Part shown: in pieces, positions 1 to 4,428 of the stretch
How the letters are laid out: each line of letters starts with the position of its first letter
How positions within the stretch are numbered: the first letter of the stretch is position 1
Program-made: the position numbers and the translations under genes
Notes under the pieces: generated by a model
The model's input: the letters and a program-made list of their open reading frames with translations, nothing else
Told to the model about the DNA's origin: nothing
The model's database searches: none
NCBI GenBank assembly: GCA_030636125.1
Contig: DAOVXM010000224.1
Location: 1 to 5,339, forward strand
DNA length: 5,339 bases
Direction of reading: 5' to 3'
Origin: Chloroflexota bacterium
GTDB taxonomy: Bacteria > Chloroflexota > Anaerolineae > Anaerolineales > UBA4823

Positions 1-915
1 CGACTGGCCTGATATTTCCACCTGACCAGGCTCCATTTCTCCTCCATTAAGTATGTTGACCCGGGCGATATGCGAGCCCTCTCGGGCAAAAATCTCGGCT
101 TGCTTGCAAGCTTTTAAAAAGGTGGAGGTGGTCAGAACTGCGCGGGTGTTGTAGCTACGAGGGATCAGCTGTTCCAAATCCGGGAAAGAACCCTCGATAA
201 GCTGCGAGACCAGCTCTATATTATTCATATGGAAAATCACCTGGCCCCGATCCTTGGGCATGACCATCGACAGAACCTGATCCCCATCACCGGAGATACG
301 TGCTAATTCAGTTAGAGCTCGCGCAGGGATAACAGCATTGATCGGTTGTGGAGTCGACGACGAGAGCTCATTTTTGCGGATCGAAAGCCGGAATCCGTCA
401 GCGGCTGACAGGGTGATCCTATTATCATCAATAGTCATCTGAACACCGGTAAGGATGGGCCTGGCTTCGTCAGTGGAGGCGGCGAAAGCGACCTGCTGGA
501 TCATATCCTTGAGATCATTTATGTTAATCTGGATCGCATCCGCAAGATCTGGCACCGGTATTGGGGGATATTCTTGAGAGTCAATACATTTGAGATCTGT
601 GTTTGAGGCGCCACTGTGCACGTTAAGCGTTTGTGTACGCACATTCAAGGTCATATCAACCTGCTTGTCCGTCAAGGTGCTGACTAACTCGGTGAACGTG
701 CGCGCTGGAACAGTAGTGGAACCTTCCTCATGGATTTTAGCTCCAATCCAACAGGTGATACCCAATTCGAGATTGGTAGCTGAGAGGCGCAGACGCCCAT
801 CGTCAGTAGCAACCAGCACGTTACCCAGCACAGGTAGCGTGCTCCGGGGAGACACCGCACGCGTGACAATACTCAAACCATGTGCCAGATTTTCTTGAAG
901 GACAGATATATTCAT
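1..915 (-). CDS. dnaN: DNA polymerase III beta subunit (sliding clamp), 3' end missing
   Basis: This gene encodes the ring-shaped clamp that encircles DNA and tethers DNA polymerase III and other replication and repair proteins. Reading the minus strand from the ATG at 915-913 gives 305 open codons running off the left edge. The protein begins MNISVLQENLAHGLSIV, then has the family hallmarks STLPVLGNVLV (residues 25-35), TNLELGI and TTVPARTF in domain I. Domain II contains ARPILTGVQM and ADGFRLS. Domain III starts with the linker GSFPDLEQLIPRSYNT. Clamps are usually about 370-380 residues, so roughly the last 70 (end of domain III and the C-terminal tail) lie outside the window; I see no internal break. 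The start is supported by AGGAG ten bases upstream and a good promoter. It is transcribed divergently from plsC; dnaA is not visible. The N-terminus resembles Chloroflexota clamps, from memory. Identity is very secure. Confidence 0.97.
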   Translation of the reverse strand, partial: MNISVLQENLAHGLSIVTRAVSPRSTLPVLGNVLVATDDGRLRLSATNLELGITCWIGAKIHEEGSTTVPARTFTELVSTLTDKQVDMTLNVRTQTLNVHSGASNTDLKCIDSQEYPPIPVPDLADAIQININDLKDMIQQVAFAASTDEARPILTGVQMTIDDNRITLSAADGFRLSIRKNELSSSTPQPINAVIPARALTELARISGDGDQVLSMVMPKDRGQVIFHMNNIELVSQLIEGSFPDLEQLIPRSYNTRAVLTTSTFLKACKQAEIFAREGSHIARVNILNGGEMEPGQVEISGQS

Positions 916-925
916 GGTGGAGACT

Positions 926-930
926 CTCCT
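926..930 (-). promoter_or_regulatory. dnaN ribosome binding site inside a small palindrome
   Basis: AGGAG on the minus strand lies ten bases before the dnaN ATG and supports that start. Most of it falls within the 11-bp palindrome GGAGACTCTCC (919-929), so the messenger could form a short hairpin covering the site. With only five pairs around one central base, a stable natural hairpin is doubtful. Confidence 0.7.
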
Positions 931-947
931 TGATAAAGTTAATATGG

Positions 948-976
948 AGTATACATCGACGGACAATTTTTGCCAA
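948..976 (-). promoter_or_regulatory. sigma70-type promoter for dnaN
   Basis: On the minus strand, TTGGCA (976-971) and TATACT (953-948) are separated by exactly 17 bp. Each is a 5-of-6 match to the TTGACA and TATAAT consensus. The predicted start of transcription is near 941, giving a leader of about 25 nt that contains the dnaN ribosome binding site. This is the best promoter match I found in the window. It is read from sequence only. Confidence 0.75.
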
Positions 977-1012
977 GGAAAGAATGTATTCCAGGAATGT
1001 ATTCCAGGAAAG
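976..1012. repeat. tandem 13-bp palindrome-containing repeat upstream of dnaN
   Basis: The unit GAATGTATTCCAG occurs twice back to back without mismatch (982-994 and 995-1007) and is followed by GAA, the start of a third unit. Each copy carries a palindrome with arms GAAT/ATTC around GT, extended to GGAAT/ATTCC in the second copy; the centres are 13 bp apart (986.5 and 999.5). The block is flanked by AGGAAAG at 976-982 and 1006-1012. It abuts the upstream side of the dnaN -35 box, where an activator or repressor could bind. Function is inferred from position; simple tandem duplication is the alternative. Confidence 0.7.
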
Positions 1013-1041
1013 CTTACCATCCTGTTAGATGCAACGAAATT

Positions 1042-1052
1042 TGGAGTATACT
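1042..1052 (+). promoter_or_regulatory. possible -10 element for the plsC operon
   Basis: TATACT at 1047-1052 resembles a -10 hexamer facing plsC. It lies inside TGGAGTATAC (1042-1051), a 10-bp sequence that also occurs at 945-954, where it contains the dnaN -10 box on the other strand. No convincing -35 box is found 16-18 bp upstream, so this is only a candidate. It would give a leader of about 65 nt before the plsC start. Confidence 0.25.
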
Positions 1053-1123
1053 TTTTCCGGAGTTACCCTCGCTGAACTGCGTAAGTTCTAAAATTATTAA
1101 AAAATGTCCAATAGATCACCTTT

Positions 1124-1825
1124 ATGTCCTACACATTCATTCGTTTTGTAATTCGGGTCTTCTTCAAATACTTTACAACCCTGGAGATCAACGGACGGGA
1201 TAAACTACCTGAGGCAGGTGCGTACATCATAGCGGCCAATCACCTCGGAGTACTGGACCCGCCCTTAGTTCACTACTTTCTCGACCGCCGGGATGTTATC
1301 TTGACTATCGCGGAAAAATACCAAAGGAACGCCTTCTTACGCTGGCTTGTGAGGAGCATGAACGCGATCTATATTGACCGCTTCAATGCTGATATCCGCG
1401 CCTTAAGAATTGTGCTAGACCGTTTACAGCAAGGCGGTGTCTTAGTAATAGCACCTGAAGGAACGCGCAGCCCGAGCAACAGCCTGATCGAAGCTAGACC
1501 GGGCGGCAGTTATCTGGCAGCTAAGACTGGACTTCCCCTTTTCCCTGTCGCTGTGACCGGCACAGAGGATAAAAGGGTCATTTCGCAATTACGGCACCTA
1601 CGGCGACCGCATATCACTATTCGGGTTGGTAATCCTTTTACATTCCCACCTCTAGAGAGAAAAGACCGCCAGGATACGCTTCAGCGGCAAACTGATGAGA
1701 TCATGTGCCAAATCGCGATCATGCTGCCGCCCGCCTATAGGGGAGTGTACGCCGAACATCCCCGCCTTCTGGAGCTGGAGCAAGGGTCCAATGCGGCCGA
1801 TCCAGCTCATTCTATCCCTGGCTGA
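1124..1825 (+). CDS. plsC: 1-acyl-sn-glycerol-3-phosphate acyltransferase (PlsC/LPLAT family)
   Basis: This enzyme family transfers an acyl chain to lysophosphatidic acid at the membrane, making phosphatidic acid for phospholipid synthesis. The 233-residue protein shows all four acyltransferase blocks in order: NHLGVLD with catalytic His40 and Asp45, AIYIDR (81-86), PEGTRS (111-116), and LPLFPVAVTG (137-146). A hydrophobic and basic N-terminus (FIRFVIRVFFKYF, 5-17) probably sits in the membrane surface. The C-terminal LPPAYRGVYAEHPRL resembles Chloroflexota homologues, from memory. The length is normal for short bacterial PlsC proteins. The ATG at 1124 puts this N-terminal segment in the expected place, but no clear Shine-Dalgarno sequence precedes it. 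The CDF gene follows after 22 bp, so the two are probably co-transcribed. Acyl donor and exact acceptor cannot be read from sequence; other lysophospholipid acyltransferase activities are possible. Confidence 0.93.
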   Translation: MSYTFIRFVIRVFFKYFTTLEINGRDKLPEAGAYIIAANHLGVLDPPLVHYFLDRRDVILTIAEKYQRNAFLRWLVRSMNAIYIDRFNADIRALRIVLDRLQQGGVLVIAPEGTRSPSNSLIEARPGGSYLAAKTGLPLFPVAVTGTEDKRVISQLRHLRRPHITIRVGNPFTFPPLERKDRQDTLQRQTDEIMCQIAIMLPPAYRGVYAEHPRLLELEQGSNAADPAHSIPG

Positions 1826-1847
1826 GAAGTTGGTGTGATCATCCATT

Positions 1848-3281
1848 ATGCCTGGTTTTAATTGGTTAGACGACGGGTACTTTGCCACCGAAAAACGTGA
1901 TCTGAACCGGATCAGGTGGGTTTTGATCATTACCATGTTGCTGAACTTCTTAGCGATGGGGATCAAACTGGTCGCCGGGCTGCTTATAGGTTCCCTCAGC
2001 ATGGTCGCAGACGGCCTGGACAGTTTTTTTGATGGCTTATCAAATATCGTAGGATTGGGCGGGTTATATGTAGCGGGGAAACCCCCAGATGCTGATCATC
2101 CATATGGCCATCGCAAGTTTGAGACGGTAGCTGCACTGAGTATCTCATTTCTGCTCTTTTTGACCTGCTGGCAACTTCTGCAAACTGCATGGAACCGACT
2201 TGGACAAGATATCTCCCCAGAAGTTAATTACTGGACCATCATCGCCATGCTGCTCTCGATAGCTATCCAGGGGGGTACCAGCATATACGAACTGCGCGCC
2301 GGTCGGCGGCTTAAAAGCGAAGTGCTGGTTGCGGACGCAATGCACACACGCGCCAGCATCCTGGTTTCCTTTTCAGTCCTGGTAGGGCTGCTCTTTGTCA
2401 GGTTGGGCTACCCACAAGCTGACACGCTGCTGGCAGTATTCGTGGCAGTTGTGATCGCAAAAATCGGCATTGACATACTGCGTGAGACCCTACCTGTACT
2501 GGTAGATCAGGCCGCAGTCGATCCCCAAGAGATCGCTGAGGTAGTGAGCGGCGTGGGAGGGGTAGAGTCCTTCCACCGTGTACGCAGCCGAGGTGCCGAA
2601 GGAAGTGCAGCAGTAGACTTGCATTTACGCGTCTCCCCGGATAAAACCTTGCAGGAGGCCGACGCTATCGCCCATGAGGTGCGCAGACAGTTGTTAAACC
2701 TGGAAAACGTGAACGATGTAACCGTGCATCTGGAGGCACAGCGTCAAGAAAAATCCGATGCAGCGGACATATTTGCCATTGTTAAGCACGCAGCGGAGGA
2801 ATTGGGGCTTACCATCCATGAGTCATGGGCTCACCGCGTCGATGGAAGATTATCTATAGAAATACACGTCGGTGTTGACCCCTGGGTGAGTTTGGGAGAG
2901 GCTCATGACCAGGTGGATCGACTGGAACACGAGCTGCGCTTACGCATCCCTGAAGTATCCGAGGTACATACACATATCGAGATGGCGACGAAAGGCGTAC
3001 AGGTAGGTGATCGCGTTTCAGGAGAATTAGAACAAATGGTTATCGATGAGATCCATCGAGTGGTTGCCAGCATGCCCTCATTAGACAATCCGCACAATAT
3101 CATTGTGCGGCACAACCGTGGGGAGGGGGACGATTATTTTGTTTCCCTGGAATGCGCAATAGCTCCAGAGACGCCCGTATCCGACGCGCATAAATTGTCA
3201 ACTGCGCTGGAAAGTGAACTGAGCAGCCGCCTTGATGGCGTAGTAGCTGTCCTGGTACACCTAGAACCGCCAGCTAATTAA
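1848..3281 (+). CDS. cation diffusion facilitator transporter with three C-terminal-type domains
   Basis: CDF proteins are dimeric inner-membrane antiporters that export Zn, Fe, Mn or similar ions in exchange for protons. Six membrane helices are visible: about 24-44, 46-76, 93-114, 128-148, 163-185 and 188-211. TM2 carries the metal-site motif D58-S-F-F-D62. The loop DADHPYGHRKFE (81-92) matches the YiiP loop site, with D81, H84 and H88. TM5 has ADAMHTRAS: H166 is kept, but the usual Asp four residues later is Ser170. The cytoplasmic part is very long (about 260 residues against about 80-90) and reads as three tandem ferredoxin-like domains: 216-297, 303-380 and 385-474. Each keeps an H...(H/D)...HxE pattern. 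The protein is 477 residues against about 300 for typical members. An in-frame TGA at 1836-1838 makes the ATG at 1848 the earliest ATG start; the Shine-Dalgarno sequence is weak, which suggests coupling to plsC. Family is secure; metal is unknown. Confidence 0.93.
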   Translation: MPGFNWLDDGYFATEKRDLNRIRWVLIITMLLNFLAMGIKLVAGLLIGSLSMVADGLDSFFDGLSNIVGLGGLYVAGKPPDADHPYGHRKFETVAALSISFLLFLTCWQLLQTAWNRLGQDISPEVNYWTIIAMLLSIAIQGGTSIYELRAGRRLKSEVLVADAMHTRASILVSFSVLVGLLFVRLGYPQADTLLAVFVAVVIAKIGIDILRETLPVLVDQAAVDPQEIAEVVSGVGGVESFHRVRSRGAEGSAAVDLHLRVSPDKTLQEADAIAHEVRRQLLNLENVNDVTVHLEAQRQEKSDAADIFAIVKHAAEELGLTIHESWAHRVDGRLSIEIHVGVDPWVSLGEAHDQVDRLEHELRLRIPEVSEVHTHIEMATKGVQVGDRVSGELEQMVIDEIHRVVASMPSLDNPHNIIVRHNRGEGDDYFVSLECAIAPETPVSDAHKLSTALESELSSRLDGVVAVLVHLEPPAN

Positions 3282-3330
3282 CCAAGGACAATTTTTTGTG
3301 GCATTATTTTGTTAAAAGTGAATGATCGTT

Positions 3331-3377
3331 TGAAACTTGATGTAATATAAGACGACCGACACGGAAATTAAGTTTCA
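3331..3377. repeat. inverted repeat upstream of the VIT1-like gene
   Basis: TGAAACTT (3331-3338) and AAGTTTCA (3370-3377) are perfect inverted copies. Allowing one G-T pair, the arms extend to 11 positions (TGAAACTTGAT / ATTAAGTTTCA), leaving a loop of about 25 bases. The repeat ends 37 bp before the VIT1-like ATG in the 133-bp gap after the CDF gene. It could be a bipartite operator or an RNA hairpin in the leader. It lacks a following T-run, so it is not a typical terminator for the CDF gene. Confidence 0.5.
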
Positions 3378-3403
3378 TTAGAGATAATCCACTTAAGACC
3401 CGC

Positions 3404-3409
3404 AAGGAG
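3404..3409 (+). promoter_or_regulatory. ribosome binding site of the VIT1-like gene
   Basis: AAGGAG lies five bases before the ATG at 3415. It is a strong Shine-Dalgarno sequence and fixes the start. It contrasts with the weak sites before plsC and the CDF gene, and with the 133-bp upstream gap suggests that this gene is expressed as its own unit. Confidence 0.85.
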
Positions 3410-3414
3410 CAAGC

Positions 3415-4179
3415 ATGACCAATCCTAACAGTCACAACCCAGCGAACATACAATATGAAGATGTCTTAAAAGACGTAGTTCACCACACGCATGCAGACCC
3501 CCACAAGCAGGCTTCTGCACTTTCAGACGTAATCCTTGGCGGACAAGACGGATTAGTAAACGTTTTAGGGATCATATTGGGCATGGCTGCAGCCACTAAC
3601 GATGCCTACCTGGTACTGGTTGCCGGGTTGGCGGCGACTTTTGCAGAATCGGTATCGATGGCAGCCGTGGCTTATACCTCCACTATGGCAGAGGCAGATT
3701 TTTACGAGAGCGAACGCGAGCGTGAGTACCGGCATATCCAAGATGTACCCCACCTGGAGCGGGAGGAGATACGCCAGATATACGATCGCAAAGGTTTCAG
3801 GGGAGAGTTATTGGAACGGATCACCGACACCATCACCACTAATGAGGACGTTTGGGTAGCAGTGATGATGGCCGAAGAACACCAGCTCACACCTGTCAGC
3901 CGCCGCCTGGCGCTGCGTTCCGCGGTTATCGTCGGTATTGCAGCTATTATCGGCTCGCTGATCCCATTAGTGCCTTTTATGTTCTTACCTGTATATGTAA
4001 GCATGTGGGTGGCAATCATCACATCTGCACTCGTCCTGTTCCTGTTTGGAGCGTATAAAGCGCGCGCCACCGTGGGAAATCCTGGAAAGAGCGGCCTGGA
4101 AATGGCGCTCATCGGCACTATAAGCGCCCTGGTGGGTTATGGGGTAGGATGGCTGCTTAAAGCACCGGGGTCCCCTTGA
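3415..4179 (+). CDS. VIT1/CCC1-family iron/manganese transporter
   Basis: Members of this family carry Fe2+ and Mn2+ out of the cytoplasm: into the vacuole in plants and yeast, presumably across the cell membrane in bacteria. The 254-residue protein shows the expected plan. TM1 (about 43-60) has GGQDGLVNVLG with Asp45. TM2 (about 65-90) has AESVSMAAVAY with Glu78 and Met82. Next comes a charged cytoplasmic helical domain (about 91-160), then three more helices (about 166-188, 195-216, 229-248). The charged domain holds E93, E98, E100, E102, E104, E115, E117, E118, the pair M151-M152, and E154-E155. This matches the Glu/Met metal-binding domain described for plant VIT1. An extra N-terminal tail of about 35 residues contains a His cluster (H23, H24, H26, H30) and may bind metal. 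The strong Shine-Dalgarno sequence supports this start. Its position after a CDF gene fits metal detoxification. Substrate is inferred from the family. Confidence 0.93.
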   Translation: MTNPNSHNPANIQYEDVLKDVVHHTHADPHKQASALSDVILGGQDGLVNVLGIILGMAAATNDAYLVLVAGLAATFAESVSMAAVAYTSTMAEADFYESEREREYRHIQDVPHLEREEIRQIYDRKGFRGELLERITDTITTNEDVWVAVMMAEEHQLTPVSRRLALRSAVIVGIAAIIGSLIPLVPFMFLPVYVSMWVAIITSALVLFLFGAYKARATVGNPGKSGLEMALIGTISALVGYGVGWLLKAPGSP

Positions 4180-4242
4180 TTAACCTCTTCCGTCATAGGG
4201 GTAAAGAGTGTCTCCACCCTGGAACAAAAACGATAATTAAGT

Positions 4243-4255
4243 CGTCTAATAGACG
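4243..4255. repeat. short hairpin after the VIT1-like gene
   Basis: CGTCT-AAT-AGACG forms a five-pair stem with a three-base loop, extendable by two G-T pairs on the outside. No T-run follows on the plus strand. On the minus strand an AT-rich stretch with a run of five T follows about 13 bases later. No gene points that way, so a terminator role is not supported. Confidence 0.3.
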
Positions 4256-4294
4256 GTTGCATGTAAAAATAACGTAAATTCGGGATAAGAAGAA

Positions 4295-4320
4295 AAAACC
4301 AATCCTGACAGGTTTTATTT
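4295..4320 (+). terminator. possible weak terminator downstream of the VIT1-like gene
   Basis: AAAACC (4295-4300) and GGTTTT (4311-4316) can pair around a ten-base loop, preceded by an A-run and followed by ATTT. The arrangement resembles a bidirectional terminator, but the stem has only two G-C pairs and lies 115 bp past the stop codon. It overlaps the nested palindromic element, so the pairing may be incidental. Confidence 0.3.
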
Positions 4321-4368
4321 AGTAAATTCCCGGCGGATATGGAAATCCGCCCTACGTATGTCAGGTTT
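4301..4368. repeat. nested palindromic element upstream of the lipoprotein gene
   Basis: An outer inverted repeat, CCTGACA (4304-4310) and TGTCAGG (4359-4365), encloses a strong inner hairpin, GGCGGAT (4332-4338) and ATCCGCC (4345-4351), with a six-base loop. Two further A-T pairs lie beyond one mismatch at the outer ends. The inner hairpin is GC-rich in an AT-rich surrounding. The outer-plus-inner design is typical of dispersed palindromic repeats (REP or small MITE-like elements), but only one copy is in the window, so dispersal cannot be shown. Confidence 0.5.
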
Positions 4369-4417
4369 CAGGTGTTCCCACAGGCAGGCTTCCTTTAAAC
4401 CTTTGAAGGTAAACCTC

Positions 4418-4423
4418 TGGAGG
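4418..4423 (+). promoter_or_regulatory. ribosome binding site of the lipoprotein gene
   Basis: TGGAGG lies five bases before the ATG at 4429 and fixes that start. The upstream base context contains a near-direct repeat, TAAACCTTTG (4396-4405) and TAAACCTCTG (4410-4419), the second copy of which runs into this site. Between the two is the small palindrome ACCTT-TG-AAGGT (4399-4410). Confidence 0.85.
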
Positions 4424-4428
4424 CAGAA

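Noticed and set aside
590..898. 102-codon plus-strand open frame
   Set aside because: It is antisense to dnaN, whose translation is convincing over its whole length.
982..1010. CRISPR-like repeat
   Set aside because: The copies are contiguous, with no spacers, and only 13 bp long.
916..1123. replication origin next to dnaN
   Set aside because: I found no cluster of DnaA boxes (TTATCCACA-like) and no dnaA gene. The 13-mers are not DnaA boxes or a classical AT-rich unwinding element.
970..1203. 77-codon plus-strand open frame before and into plsC
   Set aside because: It begins with TTG without a ribosome site, has no recognisable composition or motif, and overlaps the start of plsC in another frame.
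3320..3390. sigma70 promoter for the VIT1-like gene
   Set aside because: TAATAT (3343-3348), TATAAG (3346-3351) and GATAAT (3383-3388) look like -10 boxes, and TTGAAA (3330-3335) like a -35 box. No pair has acceptable 16-18 bp spacing, so I did not call one.
3702..4118. 138-codon minus-strand open frame
   Set aside because: It is antisense to the VIT1-like gene and has a Ser/Arg/Thr-heavy composition without a recognisable family.
4206..4219. similarity of AGAGTGTCTCCACC to the dnaN leader AGAGTCTCCACC
   Set aside because: Only nine contiguous bases are shared, there is no matching context, and chance is sufficient explanation.
3347..4250. inverted near-repeat ATAAGACGAC / GTCGTCTAAT flanking the VIT1-like gene, suggesting a mobile cassette
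   Set aside because: It is a 9-of-10 match only. There is no target-site duplication or transposase, and such a match is expected by chance at this length.
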